A stretch of 64,000 nt of DNA from Candidatus Solirubrobacter pratensis (GTDB lineage Bacteria > Actinomycetota > Thermoleophilia > Solirubrobacterales > Solirubrobacteraceae), in contig NZ_AUEK01000008.1 of NCBI RefSeq assembly GCF_000425945.1, forward strand, positions 310,001 to 374,000, in the 5' to 3' direction. Positions 1 through 8,349 of the stretch are shown here, one piece after another. The position numbers were made by a program, and so were the translations under genes. Each line of letters starts with the position of its first letter. The stretch's first letter is position 1. Under the pieces are notes generated by a model. That model saw nothing but the letters and a program-made list of their open reading frames with translations. It had not been told where the DNA came from and ran no database searches.

Positions 1-1068
1 CGCGACGTCCTCCGCCCAGCGGTCGATCCGCGGCTCGCCCGGCTCGAGGATCGCATCGCCGAGCAGGAAGAAGGTGAACGTCCCGACCGCCAGCAGCGCC
101 AGCATCGTCGTCAGCTCGAGCCCGAGGTTCCCGGGTGTCAGGCGCTCGGCCGAGAAGCGCGCGGTCATGTCGGCGACGGCGGCGGCGGGCCGGCCGATCG
201 TCCGCCATGCCGGCCGCGCGAGCTTGACGACGGGGCGCCAGCCGCGCCGGTCGGCGCGCTCGTCCAGCCACCCGGCGACCCTCGCCCGCGCCTCGGGATC
301 GCGGCGCAGGCGGATCAGGGCGACGATGATCGCGATCACCACGACGAGCGTCCCGAACGCGAACAGGCCACGGCTGACGTACGTGGTCAGCTGGTTGATC
401 GAGCGCCAGAACAGGAAGCCGAGCACGCAGAACGTGGTCGACCACGCTCCCGCGGCGAGCACGTCGTAGGGCAGGAAGCGGCGGAACGGCATCTTCGAGG
501 CGCCGGCGATGAACGGCGCGATCGGCCGCACGAAGCCGATGAAGCGGCCGATCAGGATGGTCACGCCGCCGCGGCGCTCGAAGAAGCCCTCGACCTGGTC
601 CAGCCGCTCGTCGGTGATCTTCAGGCGCTCGCCGTGGCGCAGCAACCACTGGCGGCCGAGCCGGCGGCCGAGCTCGTAGGACGTGACGTCGCCGAGGACC
701 GCGCACGCCCATACGATCGCGATCAGGACCAGCAGCGAGATCTGCCCCTGTCCGGCGACCAGGCCGCCGACGATCACCGCGGTCTCGCCGGGCGCGATGA
801 AGCCGAGGAACGCGCCCGTCTCGGCGAACGCGAGCAAGCCGACGACCAGGTAGGTCCACTGCCCGAGCCGCTTGCCGGCGTCCTCGAGCACCTTCTCGAA
901 GTTCGGCAGGTGGATGATCCCGACGCCGATCAGCACGAAGCCGGCGATCGCGATCAGCTCGACCACCTGGAACCAGCGCTGCTGCTTGTGCCGGCGGGTG
1001 ATCAGCCACCCCGCGAGCGCGACTGCGGCGAGCAGCCAGGTGAACTTGATCTGCGCGGTGACGATCAT
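1..1068 (-). CDS. DedA-family membrane protein with C-terminal PAP2-like segment (partial)
   Basis: The gene runs off the left edge. The minus-strand reading starts at ATG 1068 (MIVTAQIKFTWLLAAV) and overlaps the end of ispE by 4 bases. A DedA core is visible: a conserved proline-glycine element (APGETAVIVGGL) and, further on, GRFIGFVRPIAPFIAGAS. DedA proteins are polytopic membrane proteins linked to lipid carrier flipping and envelope homeostasis. After the DedA part there is a linker, then a new hydrophobic helix (LALLAVGTFTFFLLGDAI) followed by IDRWAED. This resembles the start of a PAP2 phosphatase domain, as in known DedA-PAP2 fusions. The PAP2 catalytic motifs would lie outside the window, so the fusion is an inference. 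Confidence 0.8.
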   Translation of the reverse strand, partial: MIVTAQIKFTWLLAAVALAGWLITRRHKQQRWFQVVELIAIAGFVLIGVGIIHLPNFEKVLEDAGKRLGQWTYLVVGLLAFAETGAFLGFIAPGETAVIVGGLVAGQGQISLLVLIAIVWACAVLGDVTSYELGRRLGRQWLLRHGERLKITDERLDQVEGFFERRGGVTILIGRFIGFVRPIAPFIAGASKMPFRRFLPYDVLAAGAWSTTFCVLGFLFWRSINQLTTYVSRGLFAFGTLVVVIAIIVALIRLRRDPEARARVAGWLDERADRRGWRPVVKLARPAWRTIGRPAAAVADMTARFSAERLTPGNLGLELTTMLALLAVGTFTFFLLGDAILEPGEPRIDRWAEDVA

Positions 1069-1919
1069 GCCGCGACGGCGCGGTTGTACCCGGCTTCGCG
1101 CAGGCGCGCCGCGACGCGCTCCGGATCGGCGGCGCGGCCGAAGACCGTCGGGCCGGATCCCGTCACCATCGGGTGCTCGGCGCCCTCCTTCTCGAGCGCT
1201 TCGAGCGCGGGGTCGATCGCGCGGCAGAGCCTGCGCGCCGCCGGCTCGAGGTCGTTGACGAGCGGCGGGTCGTGGCCGGCCCTGATCCGCGCGGCGGCCT
1301 CGGCGAGCTCCTCGTCGCTGCGCGCGGCGCCGAGGATGTCGAACGCGCGGTAGACCTCCTTGGCGGTGAGCGCCGCGTCGAGCGGCACGATCACGAGGGG
1401 CAGCTCGGCGCCCGCGACCGGCTCGACGTGCTCGCCGGCGCCGGTGACGAGCGCGCGGGTGTCGTGCAGGAGGGCGGGGACGTCGGCGCCGAGGCGCATC
1501 GCGAGGTGATTCGGGACGGGGATGCCGGAGACCTGCCCGGCGAGGCGCAGCGCGGCGGCGGCGTCGGCCGAGCCTCCCGCCATGCCGCCGGCCACCGGGA
1601 TCCGCTTCGCGATCGAGATGCGCTGGGGCGCGCCGTCCCAGCCCGTGGCGGCGCGGAACTCGGTGAACGCGCGGAGAGCGAGGTTGTCGCCGTAGACGCC
1701 GGGGCAGACGACGAGGTCGCGGACTCCGGACGCGCCGTCGCGGCGCCGCGCCGCGGCCTCCCGGCGCGCGATCGCCACGATCTCCTCCGGCGACGCCGGC
1801 TCGATCGTCACCTCGTCGGCGAGCGCGGTCGGCTGGAACACGGACACGAGCGGATGCAGGCCGTCCGTGCGCGGCGCGCCGACGAGCAGGCACAGGTTGA
1901 CCTTGCCGCGCGCCTTCAC
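1065..1919 (-). CDS. ispE: 4-diphosphocytidyl-2-C-methyl-D-erythritol kinase
   Basis: A GHMP kinase of 284 residues that phosphorylates CDP-methylerythritol in the MEP isoprenoid pathway in the cytosol. The N-terminus (VKARGKVNLCLLVG) is the IspE substrate-binding start. The ATP loop is seen as VAGGMAGGSADAAAALR near residue 95. The C-terminal part has MVTGSGPTVFG, the third GHMP motif. The chosen start is GTG 1919, which overlaps the rsmA stop (GTGA); longer upstream readings run through rsmA in another frame. The metG-tatD-rsmA-ispE order is a common actinobacterial operon, so the gene is probably co-transcribed from metG. Confidence 0.93.
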   Translation of the reverse strand: MKARGKVNLCLLVGAPRTDGLHPLVSVFQPTALADEVTIEPASPEEIVAIARREAAARRRDGASGVRDLVVCPGVYGDNLALRAFTEFRAATGWDGAPQRISIAKRIPVAGGMAGGSADAAAALRLAGQVSGIPVPNHLAMRLGADVPALLHDTRALVTGAGEHVEPVAGAELPLVIVPLDAALTAKEVYRAFDILGAARSDEELAEAAARIRAGHDPPLVNDLEPAARRLCRAIDPALEALEKEGAEHPMVTGSGPTVFGRAADPERVAARLREAGYNRAVAA

Positions 1920-2740
1920 GCGAGCCGCTCCCACAGCGCCCGCCATTCCGGCGGGGAGAGCGTCTCGGCGCGGGCGTCGGCGGGGTGGCCGAGCGCCTGC
2001 AGCGCCTCGCGCACGCGGTCGCGCAGCTCGTTGCTCCCCCCGGGCGAGAGCGCGAGCGAGCGGGCGAGCGCCTTGCGCCGGTGCGCGAAGCCGTGCTGCA
2101 CGAGGGCGCGCAGCTCCTTCGGGGCCGCGGGGCCGTGGCGGCGGAGCCCGACGAGCACGGAGTCGACGTTGGGCACGGGCGAGAAGACGTTGCGGGAGAC
2201 GGGGCGCAGCACACGTACGTCGGCGGCGAGCTGGGCGATCACGGAGGGGACGCCGTAGGCCGCCGTCCGCGGCGCCGCGGCGAGCCGCTCGCCGACCTCG
2301 CGTTGCACCATCGCCACCCACAGCATCACGCTCTCCAGCTCGAGCGTACGGATCAGGACCGTGGCCGCGACGCCGTACGGCAGGTTCGCGACGACCTTGG
2401 TCGGATGGGGGTCGAGCGCGGCCAGGTCGAGCTTGACGGCGTCGCCGACGTGCAGCGTCGTGTTGGCGTGCGGGTCCAGCGCGTCGCGCAGCGCGGACTC
2501 GAGCGTGCGGTCGATCTCGACGACGTGGACGTGCGCGGTGCGCTCGGCGAGGTACTCGGAGAGGACGCCGAGGCCGCCGCCGACCTCGAGCACGACGTCG
2601 TCGCCCGAGAGCTCCGCGGCGCGGCCGATCACGTCGAGGATGTTCGAGTCGACCAGGAAGTTCTGGCCGAGCTCGCGGTTGGGGCGGATGCCGAACTGCC
2701 TCAGCCGCCGCAGGCTCGGCTGCGCGGGGAGCTCGCTCAC
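1916..2740 (-). CDS. rsmA: 16S rRNA (adenine1518/1519-N6)-dimethyltransferase KsgA
   Basis: A 274-residue Rossmann methyltransferase that dimethylates two adenines in helix 45 of 16S rRNA during 30S maturation. Visible motifs are the N-terminal GQNFLVDSNIL, the SAM-binding loop LEVGGGLGVLSEYLAE, and the catalytic NLPYGVA motif IV. The C-terminal helical domain contains SPVPNVDSV and the FAHRRKALARSL segment typical of the family. The GTG start at 2740 overlaps the tatD stop by 4 bases, and the stop overlaps the ispE start, so translation is probably coupled along the operon. Nothing appears missing. Confidence 0.94.
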   Translation of the reverse strand: MSELPAQPSLRRLRQFGIRPNRELGQNFLVDSNILDVIGRAAELSGDDVVLEVGGGLGVLSEYLAERTAHVHVVEIDRTLESALRDALDPHANTTLHVGDAVKLDLAALDPHPTKVVANLPYGVAATVLIRTLELESVMLWVAMVQREVGERLAAAPRTAAYGVPSVIAQLAADVRVLRPVSRNVFSPVPNVDSVLVGLRRHGPAAPKELRALVQHGFAHRRKALARSLALSPGGSNELRDRVREALQALGHPADARAETLSPPEWRALWERLA

Positions 2741-3486
2741 CAGCCGAACAGGGCCGCCGCGTTGGCGTCGACCGCGGCCTCCAGCTCGGCGTAGGCGATC
2801 CCGCGGCGCTCCGCGATGAAGCGCGCGGTGTGCGCGACGTACGCCGGACGGTTGCGCTCCTTGCGCAGCACCTGCGGCGTCAGGTAGGGGGCGTCGGTCT
2901 CGACGAGCAGGCGGTCGAGTGGGACGCGTTCGGCTGCATCCGCCAGGTCCGTCGCCTTCGGGTACGTCACGTTGCCGGCGAACGAGATCCACCAGCCGTG
3001 GTCGAGGCACTCCTCGAGGCGATCGGGCATCGAGAAGCAGTGCAGCACGACATGCAGGCCCCGCGCGTCGCGGGCGAGCGCGGCGATCGTGTCGTCCTCG
3101 GCCGCGCGCGTGTGGATGATCAGCGGCTTGCCGTGCTCGCGCGCGATCCCGATCTGCGCGGCGAACGCCTTCTCCTGGTCCTCGCGCGGCGCGTAGTCGC
3201 GGTAGTAGTCCAGGCCGGTCTCGCCGATCGCTCGGCAGTTGGGGTGGGCGGCGAGCTCGCGCAGCTGCTCGGTGACGGCTTGGTCGTAGCCGGTCGCCTC
3301 GTTGGGATGGCGCCCGATGGCGGCGAACACCTCGGGGTACGTCTCGGTCGCCGCGAGTGCGCCGGCGCACGACTCGGCATCCATGCCGATCGTGAGGATG
3401 CGCGTGAGGCCGGCCTCCCTGGCCTCGGCCACGAGCTCGGCCTCGGGCGCGGGCCCGCGATCGAGGTGGGTGTGGCTGTCGTTCAC
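2737..3486 (-). CDS. tatD: TatD-family metal-dependent deoxyribonuclease
   Basis: A 249-residue amidohydrolase-fold protein. Metal ligands are all present: the N-terminal DSHTHLD (HxH), the glutamate in GETGLDYYR, histidines in IIHTR and LHCFS, and the aspartate in VETDAPYL. TatD proteins act as 3'-5' exonucleases/DNases, and their physiological substrate is often uncertain. The gene sits between metG and rsmA with 4-bp overlaps at both ends. This is the usual actinobacterial and Bacillus-type context (YabD). Length is normal for the family, which runs at about 250-265 residues. Confidence 0.92.
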   Translation of the reverse strand: MNDSHTHLDRGPAPEAELVAEAREAGLTRILTIGMDAESCAGALAATETYPEVFAAIGRHPNEATGYDQAVTEQLRELAAHPNCRAIGETGLDYYRDYAPREDQEKAFAAQIGIAREHGKPLIIHTRAAEDDTIAALARDARGLHVVLHCFSMPDRLEECLDHGWWISFAGNVTYPKATDLADAAERVPLDRLLVETDAPYLTPQVLRKERNRPAYVAHTARFIAERRGIAYAELEAAVDANAAALFGW

Positions 3487-4994
3487 TCGGGCTTGGGGAA
3501 CAGCGGGGGCAGCTTCTCCACAGCCTGCCCGCCGGGGTGCGATCCGAAGTCCGAGAGCTGCGTCTCAGGCGTGCCGAGCGCGGTGAGCAGCTTCGTCGTG
3601 GACTCGGGCATGTACGGGTGCAGGAAGACCGCGACGACCCGCAGACCCTCGGCGAGGCTGCGCAGCGTGCGGTCGAGCTCGTCCGCCTTGGCCTCGTCCT
3701 TGGCGAGCTGCCAGGGCGCGCGCTCCTCCACGTAGCGGTTGAGTCGGCGCACGCGCGTCCAGATGCGGTCGAGCGCCTGGGTGATCTCCGCCTGGTCGAG
3801 CAGGCCGGTCACGTCGGCGTGGAGACCGGCGAAGTCCGGCTCCAGCTCGGGATCGACGCCGACCGCGGGCACCACGCCGTCGCGGTAGCGGCCGATCATC
3901 GCGAGGGTGCGGCTGGCGAGGTTGCCGAGCTCGTTCGCGAGCTCGGACTCGTAGCGCTCGCCGAACGTGACGGTCGAGACCCCGCCGTCCTGGCCGAACG
4001 AGACCTCGCGGAAGCAGTAGTAGCGCAGCGCGTCGGTGCCGAAGCGGTCCATCACCTCGAACGGATCGAGCACGTTGCCGAGCGACTTGGACATCTTGTG
4101 CTCGGACCCGCTCGCGTCGCGCATCAGCAGGTAGCCGTGGCTGAAGACCTGCTGGGGAAGCTCGATCCCTGCCGCCATCAGGGTCGCGGGCCAGTAGATC
4201 GTGTGGAACTTGAGGATGTCCTTGCCGATGATGTGGAAGTTCGCCGGCCAGAACGCGTCCGTCAGGTCCGTGCCGTCCTTGGCGAACGAGAGCGCCGTGT
4301 AGTAGTTCAGGAGCGCGTCGAACCAGACGTAGAAGACGTGGCCCGGCGCCCAGGGGACATCGATGCCCCAGGTGATCTTGGAGCGGCTGAGGCTGATGTC
4401 CTGCAGGCCGCCGCGGATGAAGCTGAGCGCCTCGTTGTAGCGCTGGCGCGGCCTGACGAACCCGGGGTTGTCGACGAAGAGCTGCTCCAGCCGGTCCTGG
4501 AACGCGGAGAGCTGGAAGAACCAGTTCTCCTCCTGCTCGCGGTCGAGCGCGATCTTGTGGATCGGGCACGTCTGGTCGGGCCCGACCTCGGCCTCGGTCT
4601 TGAAGTCCGCACAGCGCGGGCAATACCAGCCCTCGTACATGCCCTTGTAGGCGTAGCCGTTGTCGTAGACCTTCTGCATCACGTCCTGGACCCGGCGCTT
4701 GTGGCGCGGGTCCGACGTGCGGATGAAGAAGTCGTTGGACGCGTTGATGCGCGGCATCAGCGCCTCGAAGCGCGCGGCGTTGCGGTCGGCGAGCTCCTTC
4801 GGCGTCACGCCCTCGCGCTCGGCCGCCTGGGCGACGGGCTCCCCATGCTCGTCGGTGCCCGTGAGGAAGAACACCTCCTCGCCGCGCTGGCGCATGTGAC
4901 GGGCGAGGATGTCCGCGCCGATGGTTGAGTACGCGTGCCCGAGGTGCGGGGCCGCGTTGACGTAGTAGATCGGCGTGGTGACGTAGAAGCTCAT
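3483..4994 (-). CDS. metG: Methionyl-tRNA synthetase
   Basis: A class I aminoacyl-tRNA synthetase of 503 residues that charges tRNA-Met. The HIGH-type motif appears as APHLGHAYST, the KMSKS loop as HKMSKSLGN, and a zinc knuckle as CPRC followed by CPIH. The anticodon-binding helical domain follows. The protein ends soon after it, without the dimerisation tRNA-binding extension found in longer MetRS forms. ATG 4994 is preceded on the minus strand by a plausible TAGCCT -10 box about 12 bases upstream. It heads the metG-tatD-rsmA-ispE-dedA run. Confidence 0.96.
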   Translation of the reverse strand: MSFYVTTPIYYVNAAPHLGHAYSTIGADILARHMRQRGEEVFFLTGTDEHGEPVAQAAEREGVTPKELADRNAARFEALMPRINASNDFFIRTSDPRHKRRVQDVMQKVYDNGYAYKGMYEGWYCPRCADFKTEAEVGPDQTCPIHKIALDREQEENWFFQLSAFQDRLEQLFVDNPGFVRPRQRYNEALSFIRGGLQDISLSRSKITWGIDVPWAPGHVFYVWFDALLNYYTALSFAKDGTDLTDAFWPANFHIIGKDILKFHTIYWPATLMAAGIELPQQVFSHGYLLMRDASGSEHKMSKSLGNVLDPFEVMDRFGTDALRYYCFREVSFGQDGGVSTVTFGERYESELANELGNLASRTLAMIGRYRDGVVPAVGVDPELEPDFAGLHADVTGLLDQAEITQALDRIWTRVRRLNRYVEERAPWQLAKDEAKADELDRTLRSLAEGLRVVAVFLHPYMPESTTKLLTALGTPETQLSDFGSHPGGQAVEKLPPLFPKPE

Positions 4995-5103
4995 GCGCGG
5001 CGTCGAAGGCTAGAGGGTGGCATCAGCTCGGCCCGCGGGCTCGCGTCGCCGTGAGCGATCGCCCACAGGGCGATTCTCCCGCGCCCGGGGCTCGGAGCGA
5101 TCC
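4995..5103. other. Short intergenic stretch before metG
   Basis: It lies between the LysE-family stop and the metG start, and no gene is seen. It carries the likely metG promoter (minus-strand TAGCCT) and a short GC-rich inverted repeat around GCGATCGCCCACAGGGCGAT. That repeat could serve as a weak terminator for the LysE gene. Confidence 0.4.
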
Positions 5104-5724
5104 TCAGTCGCGCAGGGTGCGGTAGGCGAGCAGGCCGCCGAAGGCGACGAGGCCGGCTCCCGCCACGCCGTCGACGGCGCGCAGCATCCGGTCGCCCACG
5201 AAGCGGCCCGCGATCGAGACGCCGCCGGTCAGCACGCACATCCACGTCAGGCTGCCGAGCCCGACGCCGGCGAGCAGCGCGAGGACAGTGGCGCCCTTGG
5301 CGGCGCCGGCGGTGGAGGCGGCGGCGAAGATCGCGGCCCATGAGATGATCGTCAGCGGGTTCGAGGCGGTCGCGCCGAGCGTGGTGACGAACGCGGAGCG
5401 CGGCGTCGCGAGCTCCTCGCGCGCCTCGCCGCCCATCCGGATCCGGAACGCGGACCAGAGCGTCTTGGCGCCGAGGTAGAGCAGCACGGCGGCCCCGATC
5501 ACGCCCGCGGCGAGGCGGACCGGCTCGAAGCTCATGACGCCCGCGGCACCAGCCGCGCCCGCCGCCGCGTACAGCGTGTCGATCACGGCCACGCCGGCGC
5601 CGATCGCCAGCCCGACCGCGATCCCGTTGCGAAGCGTCGACCGGATCGCGAGCAGCGAGATCGGGCCGAGCTGCGCGGCCACGGAGGCGCCGAGGCCGAA
5701 GCCGATGATGAGCGCGGCCAGCAT
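5104..5724 (-). CDS. LysE/RhtB-family amino-acid exporter
   Basis: A 206-residue integral membrane protein with about six hydrophobic helices. The opening IIGFGLGASVAAQLGPISLLAIRSTL matches the LysE/RhtB pattern, in which a G-x-x-x-GP element sits in the first helix. The second half has GATASNPLTIISWAAIF, the conserved NP motif of the family. The family exports basic or small neutral amino acids by proton exchange; the substrate here cannot be read from sequence. ATG 5724 is preceded by a TAGCGT box 8 bases upstream, suggesting a leaderless or near-leaderless message. It lies downstream of the M23 gene with only 3 bases between the genes. Confidence 0.85.
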   Translation of the reverse strand: MLAALIIGFGLGASVAAQLGPISLLAIRSTLRNGIAVGLAIGAGVAVIDTLYAAAGAAGAAGVMSFEPVRLAAGVIGAAVLLYLGAKTLWSAFRIRMGGEAREELATPRSAFVTTLGATASNPLTIISWAAIFAAASTAGAAKGATVLALLAGVGLGSLTWMCVLTGGVSIAGRFVGDRMLRAVDGVAGAGLVAFGGLLAYRTLRD

Positions 5725-5727
5725 CGC

Positions 5728-6618
5728 TCATGACGCTACAGCCTCCGCCAAGAGGCGCTTCCTGCGGACGCGCACGCGGATCCCGCCGCCGACCGCGCCG
5801 AGCAGCGCGAGGGCGAGCCCGGCCCACACGGGCCACGGCGCCATCGGCCGCTCCGGGGGGACTCGAACCCGCGCGGCCGGGGCCGGAGATCGCGGGAGAC
5901 GGAGGAGCTCGCGCGGCGCGGGCCTCTTGAGCGGCGCCGGCACCGCGTGGGGCAGCGGCCCCCGGCGCGGCGCCGGCCCCACGCGGCGCCGCGGCCCCAG
6001 GACCGCCACCGGCGGCTTCGGTCCGCGGAGGAACGGGAGCGGGTCGACGTAGCCGAAGCGGTCACCGGCGCGGCGGACGCCGAGGTGCAGCCCCGCATGC
6101 TCGGGCGACTGCGCGAGCGACCCCAGCCGCGTCCCCGCGCGCAGCCGCTGCCCGCTCCGGACGGCGACCGCCGTGAGCGGCAGGTGCGTGACGCGCCACT
6201 CGCCGCAGCGCAAGGTGACGACATCGCGCCCGGCGAAGGCCACGCGGCCTGAGCACGCCGCGCGAACCGCCGCGCCCGGGCGGGCCGCGAGATCGACCCC
6301 GCGGTGGCGGCCGGCGACGAACGGCTCGGCGGCCAAGTAGGCGAAGGGCCGCGAGACCGCGCCGGGGACGGGCCGGCGCCACTCGGCGCCAGGAGACGCC
6401 GCGGGCGGGGACGCCGCCGCGACGACGGCGCGTGGAGACGCCGCGGGCGGGGGCGATGCCGCGACGACGGCGCGTGGAGACGCCGCGGGCGGGGGCGATG
6501 CCGCGACGACGGCGGGCGGAGGCGCCGGACGTGGCCGCGCTTCGGCGCTCGCCGTGCCCCGGAGTGTCGCGGCGAGCGTGATCGCGGCGGCTGCGAGAGC
6601 GGCGGTGGCGCGGGTCAT
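5728..6618 (-). CDS. Secreted/membrane-anchored M23 (LytM-like) peptidase with 14-residue repeats
   Basis: A 296-residue envelope protein: a signal-like N-terminus (MTRATAALAAAAITLAATLRG), then about three copies of a 14-residue repeat (RAVVAASPPPAASP). An M23 domain follows, with zinc ligands in HRGVDLA (HxxxD) and GLHLGV, and the active-site histidine region THLPL. A basic-proline stretch leads to a C-terminal membrane helix (WPVWAGLALALLGAVGGG) with an arginine-rich tail. M23 domains are glycyl-glycine-type endopeptidases or amidase activators of peptidoglycan. The usual HLH motif has lost its first histidine (GLH), while the zinc-binding histidine remains. ATG 6618 is preferred to GTG 6663 because a TACCGT box sits 6 bases before it. 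Confidence 0.8.
   Translation of the reverse strand: MTRATAALAAAAITLAATLRGTASAEARPRPAPPPAVVAASPPPAASPRAVVAASPPPAASPRAVVAAASPPAASPGAEWRRPVPGAVSRPFAYLAAEPFVAGRHRGVDLAARPGAAVRAACSGRVAFAGRDVVTLRCGEWRVTHLPLTAVAVRSGQRLRAGTRLGSLAQSPEHAGLHLGVRRAGDRFGYVDPLPFLRGPKPPVAVLGPRRRVGPAPRRGPLPHAVPAPLKRPAPRELLRLPRSPAPAARVRVPPERPMAPWPVWAGLALALLGAVGGGIRVRVRRKRLLAEAVAS
5733..5738 (-). promoter_or_regulatory. -10 box of LysE-family gene
   Basis: The minus-strand hexamer TAGCGT lies 8 bases before ATG 5724, inside the 3' end of the upstream M23 gene. It fits the TANNNT pattern seen before several other starts here. No clear -35 box is visible. Confidence 0.4.
6385..6520 (-). repeat. 42-bp tandem coding repeats inside the M23 gene
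   Basis: About three imperfect copies of a 42-bp unit encode RAVVAASPPPAASP. The two central copies are nearly identical at the DNA level, which suggests recent slippage or recombination. The repeat forms the linker between signal peptide and peptidase domain. Confidence 0.75.
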
Positions 6619-6624
6619 CGGGCG

Positions 6625-6630
6625 ACGGTA
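6625..6630 (-). promoter_or_regulatory. -10 box of M23 gene
   Basis: The minus-strand hexamer TACCGT is 6 bases upstream of ATG 6618. This predicts a leaderless transcript and favours the inner ATG over the GTG at 6663. Confidence 0.45.
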
Positions 6631-6682
6631 CGGCGGGAGCGGGAGATGAGGCCCGCATGACACGGAGTTGGTGCACTCGCGT

Positions 6683-6688
6683 TACTGT
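6683..6688 (+). promoter_or_regulatory. -10 box of the small ORF/lipoprotein cassette
   Basis: The plus-strand hexamer TACTGT lies 9 bases before GTG 6698 in the divergent region with the M23 gene. No good -35 box is seen. Confidence 0.35.
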
Positions 6689-6697
6689 TCCGTCGCA

Positions 6698-6841
6698 GTG
6701 ACGAGCCCTCTCGCCGCAGAGGTGACGCGCAGCCTCATGCGTCACTTCCTCGCCCGCCGGCCCGGGAGGGCGATCCGCGATCCCGAAGTCGTGGCCGCGC
6801 ACGAGCGCGCCGCCGCCCTGCCCCAGGAGGACGTTCGTTGA
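6698..6841 (+). CDS. Putative 47-residue cytoplasmic protein, first gene of the YgiC-like cassette
   Basis: This is a small open frame from GTG 6698 (starting VTSPLAAEVTRSLMRHFLARR, then a charged helix-rich tail ending LPQEDVR). It is arginine- and alanine-rich with no signal peptide or membrane helix. Two things support it as a gene: its TGA stop overlaps the TTG start of the following lipoprotein gene (TTGA), as for other coupled genes here, and a -10-like box lies just before it. I do not recognise a family. It could instead be a leader region of the lipoprotein message. Confidence 0.45.
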   Translation: MTSPLAAEVTRSLMRHFLARRPGRAIRDPEVVAAHERAAALPQEDVR

Positions 6842-7167
6842 GTCAACGCCGGCGTTCCCGCGACGTCGCGCTCGTCGTCGTGCCCCTGCTCGCCGCCGCG
6901 GTGACTGGCTGCGGCGGCAACGACACCGCGTACTGCGTCGACAAGAACGACCAGGTCGTCGAGAACCGCAACTGCGACGGCCGCGGCAACCCCGGCTTCT
7001 TCTGGTACTACGGCGGCGCCGGCGCCGCCCGCGTCGGGACCAAGCTCAGCGGCGGCGACCGGGTGGTCTCCACCGACATCGCGGAGAACGCGCGCCGCGG
7101 CGGCTTCGGATCGAGCGCCAAGAGCGGCGGCGTCGGGCGCTCGATCGCGCACAGCGGCGGCGGATGA
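6838..7167 (+). CDS. Small Gly/Ser-rich lipoprotein (DUF1190/YgiB-like position)
   Basis: A 109-residue predicted lipoprotein. A basic N-terminus (MSQRRRSRDV) is followed by a hydrophobic core and a lipobox ending VTGC, with the acylated cysteine at about residue 25. The mature part has two further cysteines (AYCVD, NRNCDG), a YY/WYY patch (GFFWYYGG), and ends in a Gly-Ser-rich tail. The TTG start at 6838 is chosen because a strong AGGAGG sits 6-7 bases upstream. Its stop overlaps the start of the ATP-grasp gene (ATGA). In enterobacteria, lipoproteins YgiB and YjfM precede the homologous ATP-grasp genes ygiC and yjfC. The equivalence here rests on position and general features, not clear homology. 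Confidence 0.75.
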   Translation: MSQRRRSRDVALVVVPLLAAAVTGCGGNDTAYCVDKNDQVVENRNCDGRGNPGFFWYYGGAGAARVGTKLSGGDRVVSTDIAENARRGGFGSSAKSGGVGRSIAHSGGG

Positions 7168-8339
7168 ACCGGATTGAAGTCGAGCCCCGCAAGGGGTGGC
7201 CGGCGATCATCGAGGAGCAAGGGCTGGTCTACTGGAAGACCGAGTTGCCCGACGGCTCGACGATGCCGTACTGGCACGAGTCGCACGCCTACACGCTGAC
7301 CGGCGCCGAGGTCTACGAGATGGAAGGCGCCGCGAAGGTGCTGCTCGATCTGCTCGTCGAGGCCGGCGACTACATCATCGAGGAGAACCTGTTCTCCCGG
7401 ATGGGCATCCCCGGCTGGGCCGTTCCGCGCATCAAGGAGACGTGGGAGTCCGAGCCGCCGATGGTCTACGGGCGCTTCGACTTCTCCTACGGTCCCGAAG
7501 GCTTCAAGCTGCTCGAGTACAACGCCGACACGCCCACGTCGCTGGTCGAGACCGCCGTGCAGTGGCACTGGGTGCAGGACGTCTACGGTCAGGGCGGCGA
7601 CCAGTGGAACATGGTCCACGAGTCGCTCGTGGCGCGCTGGAAGGAGCTGCTGCCCCGCATCCCGGGCGACCGCCTGTACTTCCTCCACACGACGGCGGAG
7701 AGCTCCGGCGAGGATTTCATGACCGTCGGCTACATGATCGAGACGGCCCGCGAAGCCGGCTTCAACTGCGAGCTGTTGCCCATCGAGAGCCTCGGCCACC
7801 ACGAGGAGAAGGGCTTCGTCGACGACCAGAACCGGCCGGTCCGAAGCGCGTTCAAGCTCTACCCGTGGGAGTGGCTGGTCCACGAGGAGTTCGCCGACGA
7901 GGCGCTGCAGCGCATGGGCGACAACCAGGGCGAGACGCTCTGGATCGAGCCGATCTGGAAGATGCTGTGGTCCAACAAGGGCATCCTGCCGGTGCTCTGG
8001 CGCCTGTACCCGGACCACCCGAACCTCCTCCCCGCGTACTTCGAGGACGAGGACCACTCCCTCACGAGCTATGTCCGCAAGCCGCTGCTCGCCCGCGAAG
8101 GCGCGAACTCGCTGATCGTGATCGACGGCGAGGAGGCCGACCGCGGGCCCGACCAGGGCTACGGCGAGGAGGGCTTCGTCGTCCAGCAGTTCACCGACCT
8201 CGGCGACTACGACGGCAACCACCCGGTGCTCGGGGTCTGGACCGTCGACATGGAGCCCGCCGGGCTGGGAATCCGCGAGTCCGACGGGCTCGTGACCAAC
8301 AATCTCTCGCGGTTCGTGCCGCACGTCATCGCCGACTGA
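7164..8339 (+). CDS. Glutathionylspermidine synthase-like ATP-grasp ligase (YgiC/YjfC family)
   Basis: A 391-residue protein matching the C-terminal synthetase domain of glutathionylspermidine synthase, without the amidase domain. Recognisable segments are GRFDFSYGPEGFKLLEYNADTP (substrate/ATP region), EGLVYWKTE-like opening residues, WIEPIWKMLWSNKGILPVLW, and the late Gly-rich GEEGFVVQQF stretch. YgiC/YjfC proteins are predicted to join a peptide or amino compound through an amide bond using ATP; no glutathionylspermidine activity is established for this subgroup. The gene is translationally coupled to the lipoprotein and is followed 10 bases later by a DUF350 protein. The set may modify a lipoprotein or envelope peptide. 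Confidence 0.88.
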   Translation: MNRIEVEPRKGWPAIIEEQGLVYWKTELPDGSTMPYWHESHAYTLTGAEVYEMEGAAKVLLDLLVEAGDYIIEENLFSRMGIPGWAVPRIKETWESEPPMVYGRFDFSYGPEGFKLLEYNADTPTSLVETAVQWHWVQDVYGQGGDQWNMVHESLVARWKELLPRIPGDRLYFLHTTAESSGEDFMTVGYMIETAREAGFNCELLPIESLGHHEEKGFVDDQNRPVRSAFKLYPWEWLVHEEFADEALQRMGDNQGETLWIEPIWKMLWSNKGILPVLWRLYPDHPNLLPAYFEDEDHSLTSYVRKPLLAREGANSLIVIDGEEADRGPDQGYGEEGFVVQQFTDLGDYDGNHPVLGVWTVDMEPAGLGIRESDGLVTNNLSRFVPHVIAD

Positions 8340-8349
8340 CGGGAGCCCC

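Noticed and set aside
634-1353. 239-residue plus-strand frame
   Set aside because: Antisense of DedA and ispE; composition is Arg/Asp-rich shadow sequence with no family motif.
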